A DNA stretch of 64,000 nucleotides from Virgibacillus oceani (GTDB lineage: Bacteria > Bacillota > Bacilli > Bacillales > Amphibacillaceae). Position 1 is the first letter of the stretch. Each line of letters begins with the position of its first letter. The DNA is taken from assembly GCF_014638995.1 (NCBI RefSeq), contig NZ_BMFR01000007.1, positions 111,003 to 175,002 on the forward strand, read 5' to 3'. The notes under the pieces are model-generated. The model had not been told where the DNA came from. It ran no database searches and worked only from the letters and a program-made list of their open reading frames with translations. The translations under genes and the position numbers were made by a program. Below, piece after piece: positions 1-8,545 of the stretch.

Positions 1-65
1 ATGGCTATGATGTTATCAATATGGCTGGGGGCATGTTGGATTGGGAAGGTGAAATAGAGAAATAA
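1..65 (+). CDS. Rhodanese domain protein, C-terminal end only
   Basis: The first 65 bases hold the last 20 codons of a gene that begins before the window, read in the frame starting at base 3 and stopping at TAA 63-65. The peptide ends GYDVINMAGGMLDWEG, the usual closing helix and loop of a rhodanese fold (compare the N-V-x-G-M-x-x-W endings of the rhodanese domains downstream). It lies only 12 bases before the next gene, so it is probably part of the same sulfur operon. The active-site cysteine lies outside the window and cannot be checked. Confidence 0.75.
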   Translation, partial: GYDVINMAGGMLDWEGEIEK

Positions 66-77
66 AGGAGGATTTTA

Positions 78-659
78 ATGAGCATTACAGTAAATGAAAC
101 GCTAGATGCAAGGGGCTTAGCATGTCCAATGCCGATTGTTAAAACCAAAAAAGCAATTACGAACTTACAACCCGGTCAGGTTATTGAAGTTCAAGCGACC
201 GATAAAGGTTCAGCTGCAGATATCAAGGCATGGGCAAGCAGCACCGGGCATCAGTATCTTGGGACAATAGAAAAAGAAAATGTGCTAAAACATTATATAC
301 GAAAAGCAACGGATGAGGAAACAAAGGTAGAGACGAAACATGAAGAAATTATAAATTTGGAAGAACTGCGCAGCAAAATAAACGGGGATGAATCTATCAT
401 CATACTTGATGTTCGGGAATCTGCTGAATTCACATTTGGCCATATAGATGGTGCAGTAAATATACCTCTTGGGGAATTAGATCAAAGGTTTTCAGAAATT
501 GATAAAGATAAAGAAATTAATGTCATTTGCCGTACAGGCAATCGTAGTGATTTAGCTGCACAAAAATTAACTGAAAAGGGCTTTAAAAATGTAAAAAATG
601 TATTACCCGGTATGAGTAAATGGGAAGGCCCAACTGAAAAAGTAATTAAAAACTATTAA
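78..659 (+). CDS. yrkF: TusA-rhodanese fusion protein (YrkF-like)
   Basis: 193 aa, two domains. Residues 5-75 are a TusA/SirA-like sulfur carrier with the CPMP signature (Cys16); residues 92-190 are a rhodanese domain with active-site loop CRTGNRS (Cys151). Such fusions pass persulfide sulfur from the rhodanese cysteine to the TusA cysteine in the cytoplasm. The start follows AAAGGAGG. Length and domain order match B. subtilis YrkF, and CstA of the Staphylococcus cst sulfide-detoxification operon is related in function. It is followed 21 bases later by the DsrE-like gene. Domain assignment is secure; the exact sulfur donor is inferred. Confidence 0.9.
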   Translation: MSITVNETLDARGLACPMPIVKTKKAITNLQPGQVIEVQATDKGSAADIKAWASSTGHQYLGTIEKENVLKHYIRKATDEETKVETKHEEIINLEELRSKINGDESIIILDVRESAEFTFGHIDGAVNIPLGELDQRFSEIDKDKEINVICRTGNRSDLAAQKLTEKGFKNVKNVLPGMSKWEGPTEKVIKNY

Positions 660-680
660 ACACATTTGGAGGAATTTAAA

Positions 681-1079
681 ATGGCAAACACAAAAGTAGC
701 GATTATTGCGGCAAACGGAACTTTATTTGATGCGTATAAGGTATTTAACCTAGCAACGGCGGCAGCAGCGTCTGATGCAGAGGTAGGAATTTTCTTTACG
801 TTTGAAGGATTGAATTTAATTCACAAGGAAGCACACAAAAATCTTCCGCTACCAGTAGGGAAAGAACATTTCGGAGAAGGATTTAAACAAGCAAATGTTC
901 CATCTATTGAGGAACTAGCAGGTATTGCTCAGGAATTGGGAATTAGACTAATTGGGTGTCAAATGACAATGGATGTCATGAACTTGGAGAAAGATGCCTT
1001 TATTGATGGAATTGAAGTAGGCGGTGCTGCTACATTTATGGAATATGCAAAAGATGCTGATATCACATTATCATTTTAA
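681..1079 (+). CDS. yrkE: DsrE/DsrF/DrsH-like sulfur-relay protein (YrkE-like)
   Basis: 132 aa. The ATG at 681 is preferred to a TTG at 666 because 666 lies in the GGAGG ribosome binding site. The protein has the DsrE-like alpha/beta pattern: a first strand KVAIIAANGT, the F-F-T-F-E-G-L motif near residue 38, and the sequence GCQMTMDVM holding the single conserved cysteine (around residue 93). Members of this family act as cytoplasmic sulfur or persulfide carriers, usually next to TusA and rhodanese genes as here. B. subtilis yrkE lies beside yrkF in the same way. Sulfur binding by the cysteine is inferred from the family. Confidence 0.85.
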   Translation: MANTKVAIIAANGTLFDAYKVFNLATAAAASDAEVGIFFTFEGLNLIHKEAHKNLPLPVGKEHFGEGFKQANVPSIEELAGIAQELGIRLIGCQMTMDVMNLEKDAFIDGIEVGGAATFMEYAKDADITLSF

Positions 1080-1094
1080 TTTGGAGGGGAATCG

Positions 1095-2225
1095 ATGTCT
1101 AACGCAATATCAACAAAAGAATTGGCTAAAAAGATTATTAATCACGAAGATACGTTAATTTTAGATGTTCGCAATACAGATGAATTCGATAATTGGAAAA
1201 TTGAGGGGGAGAAGGTTGAAATTCTTAATGAACCGTACTTCAACTTACTAGATGGTATTGCCCTTGTAGCAGACAAGTTACAAAAAGAACAGGAAATCAT
1301 TGTCGTTTGTGCACAAGGCGGTTCATCCGAAATGATAGCTGACTTTCTTGAGGAAGCTGGTTTTACCAATGTATATAGCCTAGAAGGTGGAATGAAAGCA
1401 TGGAGTGAACACTTAGAACCTGTAAAAATTGGGGATTTGAGTGACGGAGGAAGTCTATATCAATTTGTTCGTCTTGGTAAAGGTTGCCTTTCCTACTTTA
1501 TTGTATCGAATGGAGAGGCGGCAATTGTGGATGCTAACCGTATGATCGATATTTATGAGGACTTTTCAAAGGAACAAGGTGTTCAAATCAAACATGTCAT
1601 TGACACTCATTTACATGCTGATCATATCTCTGGTGGACGCAAATTAGCAGAGAAGGTAGGCGGAGAGTATTACTTGCCGCCGAAAGACGCTACAGAGGTG
1701 ATGTTTGATTATACACCGCTTGAAGATGGTAAGGACATTATCGTAGGGAATACTTCTGTACAAGTTCAACCCGTATACTCGCCGGGACATACTAATGGAA
1801 GTACATCATTTATTGTGGATGATACGTATTTGTTGACCGGCGATATTCTTTTTGTTAAGTCGATCGGTCGCCCGGACTTGGCTGGATTGGCAGATGATTG
1901 GGTGGGGGACCTACGTAATACACTCTATTCTCGATATAAAGAGTTATCTGAGGATTTAATCGTGCTACCTGCCCATTATTCATTTGCAGAAGAACTGGGT
2001 AAGGGTGGTAAAGTATCGGCTCGATTAGGCGATCTTTACGGAAGAAATTCAGGTTTGCAAGTAGATAATGAAAATGAATTTAGAAAAATGGTAACCGAAA
2101 ATCTCCCGCCACAACCAAATGCATATGAAGATATTCGTAAAATAAATATGGGAAAAATCACACCTGATATAGATAAACAAAAAGAAATGGAAACAGGCCC
2201 CAACCGTTGTGCGGTTGAAGGATAA
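1095..2225 (+). CDS. yrkH: Rhodanese-metallo-beta-lactamase protein, likely persulfide dioxygenase (YrkH/CstB-like)
   Basis: 376 aa. Residues 5-108 are a rhodanese domain with a plausible active loop CAQGGSS (Cys72). Residues 115-330 are a metallo-beta-lactamase fold with HLHADH (172-177), His232 in PGHTNGS, Asp250 in LLTGD and His294 in PAHYS, the iron ligand set of ETHE1/CstB-type persulfide dioxygenases. The C-terminus ends in GPNRCAVEG, with an extra Cys372. In Staphylococcus CstB the order is metallo-beta-lactamase first and rhodanese last, so the order here is reversed. Start ATG after TTGGAGGGG. Predicted role: oxidation of low-molecular-weight persulfides or sulfane sulfur to sulfite or thiosulfate, supplying the exporter downstream. 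Fusion and ligands are seen; the substrate is inferred. Confidence 0.88.
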   Translation: MSNAISTKELAKKIINHEDTLILDVRNTDEFDNWKIEGEKVEILNEPYFNLLDGIALVADKLQKEQEIIVVCAQGGSSEMIADFLEEAGFTNVYSLEGGMKAWSEHLEPVKIGDLSDGGSLYQFVRLGKGCLSYFIVSNGEAAIVDANRMIDIYEDFSKEQGVQIKHVIDTHLHADHISGGRKLAEKVGGEYYLPPKDATEVMFDYTPLEDGKDIIVGNTSVQVQPVYSPGHTNGSTSFIVDDTYLLTGDILFVKSIGRPDLAGLADDWVGDLRNTLYSRYKELSEDLIVLPAHYSFAEELGKGGKVSARLGDLYGRNSGLQVDNENEFRKMVTENLPPQPNAYEDIRKINMGKITPDIDKQKEMETGPNRCAVEG

Positions 2226-2242
2226 TTAGAGGAGGAGAAATA

Positions 2243-2470
2243 ATGGAGGTAAACAAAGTTATAGATGCAAAAGGATTGGCATGTCCAATGCCAATCGTTA
2301 AAACAAAAAAAGTAATGGATGAATTAAATTCTGGTGACATACTAGAGGTTCATGCGACAGACAAAGGTGCCAAAAGTGATCTTTCTGCATGGGCGAAATC
2401 TGGCGGTCATGAAATTTTAAAAAATACGGAAGAAGGCGATGTACTCAAGTTTTGGATAAAAAAAGCATAA
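2243..2470 (+). CDS. yrkI: TusA family sulfur carrier (YrkI-like)
   Basis: 75 aa stand-alone TusA/SirA-like protein with the CPMP motif (Cys14) and the family endings TDKGAKSDLSAWAKSGGHE and VLKFWIKKA. It closely resembles the N-terminal domain of the TusA-rhodanese fusion two genes upstream, so the operon carries two copies of the carrier. The start is an ATG after GAGGAGG. Length equals B. subtilis YrkI. A short hairpin (GACCCA/TGGGTT around 2474-2491) follows the gene but lacks a T-run, so it probably tunes rather than ends transcription into the exporter. Confidence 0.9.
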   Translation: MEVNKVIDAKGLACPMPIVKTKKVMDELNSGDILEVHATDKGAKSDLSAWAKSGGHEILKNTEEGDVLKFWIKKA

Positions 2471-2518
2471 AGGTGACCCATTTGCTATGGGTTCCCTCTT
2501 GTTAAGGGGGGCTATTCT

Positions 2519-3304
2519 ATGGAAATTAGTTTTGTTTATATTATTTCTATTTTTTTAATTGGTTTTATTGGATCATTTATATCCGGAATGCTTGGGATTG
2601 GCGGAGCAATTATTAATTATCCAATGTTGTTATATATCCCTGCTGTCTTAGGAATTGCAAATTTTAGTGCATATGAAATTTCGGGTATCACGGCTATTCA
2701 AGTGCTGTTTGCAACAATAGGTGGTGTTTGGGCGTATCGAAAAGGTGGATATTTAAATAAATGCCTAATTGGCTATATGGGGATAAGTGTATTAATCGGT
2801 AGTTTTGCAGGTGGGTTATTTTCCTCGTATATGTCTGAAGAGAGCGTAAACTTGGTATATGGCGTATTGGCATTACTTGCTGTAATCATGATGTTCATGC
2901 CTAAAAAGGGAAGCGATGAAATCCCTTTTGATACCGTGAATTTTAATAGATGGATTGCAACTTCACTTGCACTAATTGTTGGAATTGGTGCGGGCATTGT
3001 AGGTGCTGGTGGAGCATTTCTGTTAGTTCCTATTATGCTGATTGTGTTGAAGATACCTACAAGAATAACAATTGCTTCGTCTTTGGCCATTACATTTATC
3101 TCGTCTATCGGTGCAACATCAAGTAAACTATTGACAGGGCAAGTGTTATTTATACCCGCTGCAATAATGATTGTTGCGAGTTTACTTGCATCTTCATTGG
3201 GTGCAAACATTGGGAAAAAGATAAATACGAAGGTGCTGCAATTGATTTTGTCAGTCTTAATTTTAGTAACGACAATAAAAATTTGGGTTGATATCTTCAT
3301 GTAA
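2519..3304 (+). CDS. yrkJ: TauE/SafE family sulfite/sulfonate exporter (YrkJ-like)
   Basis: 261 aa integral membrane protein, about eight hydrophobic segments in two half-repeats. Each half opens with the family signature ([15 protein letters not shown] near residues 23-37; [16 protein letters not shown] near 159-174). TauE/SafE proteins move sulfite, sulfoacetate and related sulfur anions out of the cell. In this operon it would export the sulfite or thiosulfate made by the dioxygenase. The start follows AAGGGGGG. Length equals B. subtilis YrkJ (261 aa). Family secure; transported ion inferred. Confidence 0.88.
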   Translation: MEISFVYIISIFLIGFIGSFISGMLGIGGAIINYPMLLYIPAVLGIANFSAYEISGITAIQVLFATIGGVWAYRKGGYLNKCLIGYMGISVLIGSFAGGLFSSYMSEESVNLVYGVLALLAVIMMFMPKKGSDEIPFDTVNFNRWIATSLALIVGIGAGIVGAGGAFLLVPIMLIVLKIPTRITIASSLAITFISSIGATSSKLLTGQVLFIPAAIMIVASLLASSLGANIGKKINTKVLQLILSVLILVTTIKIWVDIFM

Positions 3305-3331
3305 TATGACTTGGTAGGAGGAGAAATTACT

Positions 3332-3691
3332 TTGGGAATGATACAGTGGATAATCCTGATAGGAATTGTCGCATTCGTAATACGAAAATTCATGCCTGTT
3401 AAAGGTGTATCGCAAGCAACAGTACTTGAAGCGAAAAAGAAGTTTAATGACAAAAATGTTCAATTTATCGATGTGCGGACACCCCAGGAATATCAAGCAA
3501 ATCACAGGAAACCATTTAAAAATATTCCGCTATCACAATTAACACAACAAACTAACAAACTTAATAAAAATAAAGAAGTGGTCGTTATTTGCCAAAGTGG
3601 AATGCGGAGTATGAAAGCAGCTAAAATTTTAAAAAAACATGGATTTGAAAGTGTAACCAATGTTAAAGGTGGTATGAGTTCCTGGGTATAA
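3332..3691 (+). CDS. Membrane-anchored single-domain rhodanese
   Basis: 119 aa from the TTG at 3332, ten bases after AGGAGG; an ATG at 3338 is the alternative. A 3311 start is excluded because the ribosome binding site would lie inside the gene. Residues 3-18 form a single hydrophobic segment, then residues 25-119 a rhodanese domain with active loop CQSGMRS (Cys87) and a typical N-V-K-G-G-M-S-S-W end. It is the last gene of the sulfur operon and probably works at the cytoplasmic face of the membrane beside the exporter. Confidence 0.85.
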   Translation: MGMIQWIILIGIVAFVIRKFMPVKGVSQATVLEAKKKFNDKNVQFIDVRTPQEYQANHRKPFKNIPLSQLTQQTNKLNKNKEVVVICQSGMRSMKAAKILKKHGFESVTNVKGGMSSWV

Positions 3692-3754
3692 GATAGGGAA
3701 AGAATGATATTATAGCAGGAAGAGATAGTAATTATGAGAAAAGGAGCTGCAAAT

Positions 3755-4321
3755 ATGACGGATAAACGATTTAATCCTGAAAAAGCACAATCACTCATGC
3801 GAGCAGAACGTAAAAAAGCATTGCCGCCAGATGAGATCACGGAACATTTGAATTTGCAATCAGGTGATACTGTTGCTGATCTTGGAGCTGGAAATGGCTA
3901 TTTTACAATTCCAATTGCAAAGAAGGCGGAGAAAGTATATGCGGTTGATATTGAGCCGAAAATGCTGGAAATGCTACGGGAAAATGCAGGCGAAGAAAAT
4001 CTGGATAACATTCATTATATGGAAAGTGATTTAAATCATATTAAATTGGAGGATGAATCCGTAAATAAGATTATCATTGCTTTTGTGATGCATGAGGTTC
4101 CGGATGTTGACAGAACACTTTCTGAAATAAAACGCATTTTGAAACCAGGCGGACAGCTGCTTTTGCTTGACTGGGAAGCCATTGAAACGGAATCAGGACC
4201 GCCGCTCGATCACCGCATATCTTCAACCGAAGCAAACAGGATATTGGAAAGATACAGCTTTGATACAGAATCTATTCCATTGAACCCAGCAAACTATGCT
4301 GTGAGAGCAACACCAAAATAA
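3755..4321 (+). CDS. Class I SAM-dependent methyltransferase
   Basis: 188 aa. The ATG at 3755 is chosen because GGAG precedes it at normal distance; the open frame begins earlier (3734). Motif I is VADLGAGNGYF (residues 40-50), motif II ends in an acidic residue (AVDIEPKMLEM), and the post-II region KIIIAFVMHEVPD fits the UbiE/COQ5-like superfamily of small-molecule methyltransferases. The substrate cannot be read from sequence. It lies 63 bases after the last rhodanese gene, so it may be read with the sulfur operon. An ArsM-like arsenic role is not supported because the expected cysteines are absent. Confidence 0.8.
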   Translation: MTDKRFNPEKAQSLMRAERKKALPPDEITEHLNLQSGDTVADLGAGNGYFTIPIAKKAEKVYAVDIEPKMLEMLRENAGEENLDNIHYMESDLNHIKLEDESVNKIIIAFVMHEVPDVDRTLSEIKRILKPGGQLLLLDWEAIETESGPPLDHRISSTEANRILERYSFDTESIPLNPANYAVRATPK

Positions 4322-4326
4322 ATAGG

Positions 4327-4584
4327 TACTGATACCGAGAAAAAGGTGCTTTATCATGTTTTGAAAGTGTGCAATCCAGAAGCAGCACAGCATGTGTTAT
4401 CGCAGAATCAACTGATGGTTATGTTCTGCCTTGTAAAATAGCTGTTTATAAGGATAATGGAAAAACCATAATCGGTACGCAGAAACCAACAGCATTGATG
4501 CAAATGATTGAATACGAAGCAATTGAGAAAATTGCACAAGACATCGTAAATAGGTTGATAGCATGCATGGACCAAGCTATCTAA
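4327..4584 (+). pseudogene. Remnant of a DUF302 family gene
   Basis: The second half reads in one frame as a good DUF302 C-terminus (VLPCKIAVYKDNGKTIIG, then KPTALMQMIE). The preceding conserved part, VLKVCNPEAAQHVLSQNQ, lies in a different frame (about 4350-4405). The N-terminal third is missing. One frameshift plus the lost start indicate a decayed gene. DUF302 genes often accompany thiol and redox genes in Bacillaceae, which suits the position between the sulfur operon and the CcdA/TlpA module. Recognition rests on the LPC..AVY and G-T-x-K-P-T-A-L pattern. Confidence 0.7.
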
Positions 4585-4591
4585 TCATATC

Positions 4592-4656
4592 GGGGGCAGT
4601 CTCCCACCACACTAATGTATTAACGTGTTAGCGTGGCGGAAGACTGCCCCCATAAT
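4592..4656 (+). terminator. Strong stem-loop terminator
   Basis: GGGGGCAGTCT at 4592-4602 pairs with AGACTGCCCCC at 4641-4651, and the stem continues inward (CCACACTAA with TTAGCGTGG). Weakly T-rich sequence follows. It ends transcription from the sulfur/methyltransferase side before the CcdA module. Confidence 0.8.
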
Positions 4657-4720
4657 TTTGTTTTCATATTTTCATCAAATTTTCACATTGTGTTATTAGT
4701 ATAGAGTGGGAGTCATTGGA

Positions 4721-5395
4721 ATGGAGGAAAGAGTTTTGGTGGTAGCGAGTAAGTTAATGGCAATTGGTTTGATTGTTATAAGTTTAGTTGTGGGATTCAT
4801 TTCCTTTTATATGATGAGTGATTTATCAAAGGAAAAAAAGAAAAGACACGTAGAGGAGATGAGTTCACAGTTAATTAATTTCATCATATTTATTTGGCTT
4901 GGAAAAGTGATCTTGAATTTTTCCATATTCCTCAAGGATCCCTTAGCCATATTAGCCTACCCAAGCAATTCGGAAGCATTTTATCTGGCTGTCCTATTCA
5001 CTGCCTTGCTACTAGTGTATAAGTCTAAACGGCAGCGGCTGGATGTACAAGCATTTATCGAATCTTTCCTGCATGTATTTTTAGTAGCGTCATTTGTCTA
5101 TGAGTTCATTCAACTCGTTTGGAACAATAATACATATTCCTTTGGTTATCTGGTTTTACTGGCTGTTCTCTTGGTATTATTTTTTCTCATCCGTGGACAT
5201 ATAACTGCTGGCACGTTAATCACCACAATACTAACCGTCTGGTCTGCCGGGGTATTTTTGTTAATACTTATGCGGCCGTTTATAACGGTGTTTGGTTATA
5301 TCTTGGCACCATGGTTTATGGGATTGTTTTTTATCATAAGTTTAATAATCATTATTATTAGATACAGAAAGAGGGATCGCAATGGGCGGAATTGA
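4721..5395 (+). CDS. Conserved multi-pass membrane protein preceding CcdA
   Basis: 224 aa from the ATG at 4721, eight bases after GGGAG. About six or seven hydrophobic segments are visible (near residues 8-27, 48-66, 80-95, 110-130, 135-155, 160-180, 190-214), with basic ends (RYRKRDRNGRN). No motif I recognise. It overlaps ccdA by 14 bases, so the two are translationally coupled, suggesting a helper role in thiol-redox export or cytochrome c maturation. Function unknown. Confidence 0.75.
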   Translation: MEERVLVVASKLMAIGLIVISLVVGFISFYMMSDLSKEKKKRHVEEMSSQLINFIIFIWLGKVILNFSIFLKDPLAILAYPSNSEAFYLAVLFTALLLVYKSKRQRLDVQAFIESFLHVFLVASFVYEFIQLVWNNNTYSFGYLVLLAVLLVLFFLIRGHITAGTLITTILTVWSAGVFLLILMRPFITVFGYILAPWFMGLFFIISLIIIIIRYRKRDRNGRN

Positions 5396-6140
5396 AACGG
5401 ATACAATGTTGATTGTAGGAATGTTTTTAGCGATAGGGGCAGGGGCATTATCATTCTTGTCCCCTTGTGTACTTCCTATTTTTCCAGCTTATTTATCATA
5501 TATTACGGGGATAAGTGTGAAGGAACTGCGAGGAAATCGGAATACTAAAATTCGGCGACAGTTATTGAGCCATTCTTTATTTTTTTTACTGGCGGTTTCA
5601 TTGGTTTTTATCAGCCTGGGTGCCAGTGCCTCGTTTTTGGGTCAATGGGCACAAAATTTGCTGCTAGGTGATTCAGGGTTGTTTATTCAACGGATTGCCG
5701 GGATTTTCATTATATTTATGGGATTATTTGTTGCGGGATGGATTAATATTCCAGCTTTAATGAAAGAAAAACGTTTTTATTATTCCAAAAAACCGGCTGG
5801 ATATTTGGGGACGTTTTTTGTTGGTCTTGGATTTGCTGCCGGTTGGACTCCTTGTATCGGTCCGATTTTTGGATCCATTCTATTATTAGCTGCAAGTAAC
5901 CCTAGCCAGGGAATTTTTTACACCGTTATGTACGTGATTGGCTTCGCGTTGCCATTTATCGTTTTGACCTTTTTCCTTGGATCAACCAGATGGATTGTTC
6001 GACATAGTCAGGTCATTATGAAGGTAGGTGCCATTATTATGATTATCATGGGATTGGTTCTATTTTTCGGTCTCATGCCGCGAATAACAGAGTTTCTGCT
6101 TGATTTAGTACAAGATACATGGTTATCAAGATTAGGATAG
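5382..6140 (+). CDS. ccdA: CcdA family thiol-disulfide electron transporter
   Basis: 252 aa polytopic membrane protein with about six membrane spans. The two redox cysteines lie in the classic settings SFLSPCVLP (Cys29) and GWTPCIGP (Cys158). CcdA carries reducing equivalents from cytoplasmic thioredoxin across the membrane to extracytoplasmic thioredoxin-like proteins such as ResA and StoA. The two TlpA/ResA-like genes that follow are the likely partners. The protein is slightly longer than B. subtilis CcdA (about 235 aa). The ATG follows GAGGG and overlaps the preceding gene. Confidence 0.92.
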   Translation: MGGIETDTMLIVGMFLAIGAGALSFLSPCVLPIFPAYLSYITGISVKELRGNRNTKIRRQLLSHSLFFLLAVSLVFISLGASASFLGQWAQNLLLGDSGLFIQRIAGIFIIFMGLFVAGWINIPALMKEKRFYYSKKPAGYLGTFFVGLGFAAGWTPCIGPIFGSILLLAASNPSQGIFYTVMYVIGFALPFIVLTFFLGSTRWIVRHSQVIMKVGAIIMIIMGLVLFFGLMPRITEFLLDLVQDTWLSRLG

Positions 6141-6158
6141 GAACGGAGGTTATCATCC

Positions 6159-6743
6159 ATGAAAAAAAACATCATCATTGTTATTGTAGTAGGAATGCTT
6201 GGCTTTGCTACATATGAATTTGTTACCTCACCTGGTCAAGAAGATAGCGGTGATGTCTCTGGAGGTATGATTACTTCCCCGCCCAAAGACAGTGAGGAGG
6301 AAGTGAAGGAGTCTGATGAAGTTGGGCTTGAGAAAGGGGAATTTGCTCCCGACTTTGAATTAGAAACTTTAGAAGGAGAGCGAGTACGTTTATCTGATTA
6401 TAAAGGGAAACGTGTCTTAGTTAATTTTTGGGCTACGTGGTGTCCGCCATGCAGAGCAGAAATTCCCGATTTAGAAAAACTGTATGATAAAAAAGATGTG
6501 ACTATTCTAGCGGTCAATTTAACGGAATCAGAAAAAAGTGAAAACAATATTACCGATTTTGTAGAAAAATTCGGGATGACTTTCCCGGTGTTGATGGATG
6601 TGAACTCAGATGTCTCTTCTGCTTATCGGGTTCAGGCATATCCTACTTCCTATATGATTGATTCCAATGGTCGGATCCAATTTATTGCATTAGGTGCGAT
6701 GAATTATGATCGTATGGTACAAGAACTGGAAAAGATGGAGTAA
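6159..6743 (+). CDS. Membrane-anchored TlpA/ResA-like thioredoxin (copy 1)
   Basis: 194 aa. Residues 4-17 are an N-terminal membrane anchor without a lipobox; residues 25-60 are a polar acidic linker; residues 61-194 are an AhpC-TSA/Redoxin-type thioredoxin fold with WCPPC (Cys95, Cys98) and the cis-proline region YPTSYMID. It should act outside the membrane, reduced through CcdA, for cytochrome c heme-site thiols or spore-coat thiols. It lies 18 bases after ccdA. A close paralog sits 457 bases downstream. Confidence 0.9.
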   Translation: MKKNIIIVIVVGMLGFATYEFVTSPGQEDSGDVSGGMITSPPKDSEEEVKESDEVGLEKGEFAPDFELETLEGERVRLSDYKGKRVLVNFWATWCPPCRAEIPDLEKLYDKKDVTILAVNLTESEKSENNITDFVEKFGMTFPVLMDVNSDVSSAYRVQAYPTSYMIDSNGRIQFIALGAMNYDRMVQELEKME

Positions 6744-6821
6744 ATGTTTTATCCCACATATATAACAGGCAGTAATACCCCCACTGATTGAAATTTCATT
6801 TTATGAACAGAGGGCAGGGGT

Positions 6822-7171
6822 AATCTTCAGGATAAAATGACGAAAGAAAATTTTGATGCACTACTTGTTTCCTTTAGTGTCGATCCTGATCGTGATACAC
6901 CTGAAGTATTGAAAGAATTTGCAGAGGGTTATCAGGCCGATTTTAGCAATAGGTCGCTTTTTAAATGGTTATGCTTTTCAAACGATCAAAGAGTTTTCCA
7001 TAAAATCATTTAAATCACTTACTGAAAGACCAACGGATGGGTCTGATCAGGTAACACATAGTACCAGTTTCTTTTTGGTGAATCCTTAAGGGAAAGTAAT
7101 CAAACGATACTGGCACAGATGCAAAGGACATGGATGAAATTATTGCAGATTTGAAACTAGTTCTTGATTGA
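6822..7171 (+). pseudogene. Broken Sco/SenC-type copper chaperone gene
   Basis: Three frames together give a Sco1-family C-terminal two thirds: NLQDKMTKENFDALLVSFSV and DPDRDTPEVLKEFAEGYQAD in the first frame; after a shift near 6950, GYAFQTIKEFSIKSFKSLTE and SDQVTHSTSFFLVNP; then an in-frame TAA at 7087-7089 and another shift near 7110 to GTDAKDMDEIIADLKLVLD with a TGA at 7169-7171. The N-terminal CxxxC part is missing. Sco proteins deliver copper to cytochrome oxidase CuA and suit a CcdA/TlpA context. At least two frameshifts and a stop make a functional product unlikely. Confidence 0.85.
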
Positions 7172-7200
7172 GATTCTAGAAAGATTGGAAGGTGAAAACA

Positions 7201-7821
7201 GTGAAAAAGGCGACATTTCTTATTGTGCTTGTTGCAATGTTTGGATGGGCGATCTATGATCTTGTTGACCAACCGAAAAATACAGTTAGCCAGAATAAAG
7301 ATATTGAAATGGATCAAAAAGCTAGCGCAGATAGTGAAGTGAATAAGGAAAAAGCAACCAATGAAGAAAGCAACACAGTGATAATAGAAAAAGCTACCAT
7401 CGGACTTAATGAGGGGAATATTGCGCCAGATTTTCAACTGCAGACATTGAATGGAAAAGTCGCAAAGTTATCAGATTACCGTGGGCAACGTGTCATGGTT
7501 AACTTCTGGGCTACGTGGTGTCCGCCATGCCGTGCAGAAATACCGGATTTGGAAAAATTCTATCAAAATAAAGATGTGGTTATTTTGGCAGTTAATTTGA
7601 CACAAACAGAGAATAGCATGCAAGAAGTGAAGAGTTTCGTGGACGAATTTGACATGAGATTTCCTATTTTATTGGACGAAAATATTGAAGTAGCCAATCT
7701 ATATGCAATCCGTCCCATCCCAACTTCTTATATGATAGATTCAAATGGAATTATTCAATTCAAGGCTTTAGGTGCATTGCATTATGAAATGATGGTCGAA
7801 GAATTCGAAAAGATGAAGTAG
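7201..7821 (+). CDS. Membrane-anchored TlpA/ResA-like thioredoxin (copy 2)
   Basis: 206 aa from the GTG at 7201, eight bases after GGAAGG; a GTG at 7192 overlaps that site. Architecture as in copy 1: short anchor (residues 2-18), polar linker to about residue 65, then a thioredoxin fold with WCPPC (Cys107, Cys110) and IPTSYMID. The catalytic halves of the two copies are very similar (shared NFWATWCPPCRAEIPDLEK) while the linkers differ, so this is a tandem duplication with the dead Sco gene between. Likely a CcdA-dependent extracytoplasmic reductant. Confidence 0.88.
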   Translation: MKKATFLIVLVAMFGWAIYDLVDQPKNTVSQNKDIEMDQKASADSEVNKEKATNEESNTVIIEKATIGLNEGNIAPDFQLQTLNGKVAKLSDYRGQRVMVNFWATWCPPCRAEIPDLEKFYQNKDVVILAVNLTQTENSMQEVKSFVDEFDMRFPILLDENIEVANLYAIRPIPTSYMIDSNGIIQFKALGALHYEMMVEEFEKMK

Positions 7822-7861
7822 CCCTTTTCAATATCGTATAATGATGAAAGAGGTGATCTTA

Positions 7862-8545
7862 TTGAAGCAAACCGTATTGGTAGTGGAAGATGATAAAATG
7901 ATCCGCGAGCTTGTCAGCATTTATTTAAAAAAATCCGGCTATGATGTAGTAGAGGCTGCTGACGGGGAGGCGGCAAAGGAAGTCTTTTTATTAAACCATC
8001 CATGCCTAATCATTTTGGATTTAATGCTTCCTAAACTAACCGGGGAGGCCTTCTGTATGTGGGTTCGGGAACAAGAACGTAATGAAGTATCCATAATTAT
8101 GCTGTCAGCCAAGGTGCGCACAGATGATAGAATCAATGGATTGAAAATTGGGGCAGATGATTACTTGGTGAAACCATTTGATCCAGCGGAACTTATCGCT
8201 CATGTAGAGGCTGTTTTACGGCGGACGGGTCAGTTTTGTCAAAAGATTACCTATAGTGGGTTATGTATTAAACCCAGAAAAGGAGAAGTATTACTGTTGG
8301 ATAAGCAATTGAATTTGACAAAACATGAGTTCAATCTACTCTATTATTTTATGGAGAATCCGAATGTTGTAATATCAAGAGAAGATCTCATATATCAACT
8401 ATATCCCTATGCCGATAAAACCGTGCTGGATCGTACGATTGATGCACATATAAAAAAACTAAGAAGGAAAATCGAGGATAATCCCGCTTCCCCTAAACGT
8501 ATTAAAACAATTCGAGGAATGGGGTATAAATTTGTTGCGGAATAA
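7862..8545 (+). CDS. OmpR/PhoB family response regulator
   Basis: 227 aa from the TTG at 7862, which sits just after GAGGTGAT. A 7841 start would place that site inside the gene. Receiver domain residues 1-118 with phospho-acceptor Asp53 (LIILDLMLP), the acidic pair EDD near residue 9, and Lys in LVKPFDP; winged-helix domain residues 128-227 with the usual RGMGYKF end. It overlaps its kinase gene by 14 bases. Targets unknown; the obvious candidate is the upstream ccdA/tlpA operon. Confidence 0.9.
   Translation: MKQTVLVVEDDKMIRELVSIYLKKSGYDVVEAADGEAAKEVFLLNHPCLIILDLMLPKLTGEAFCMWVREQERNEVSIIMLSAKVRTDDRINGLKIGADDYLVKPFDPAELIAHVEAVLRRTGQFCQKITYSGLCIKPRKGEVLLLDKQLNLTKHEFNLLYYFMENPNVVISREDLIYQLYPYADKTVLDRTIDAHIKKLRRKIEDNPASPKRIKTIRGMGYKFVAE

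Noticed and set aside
2773..3453. Long minus-strand frame across the TauE gene
   Set aside because: Shadow of a clear membrane transporter gene on the plus strand; no ribosome site and no family pattern.
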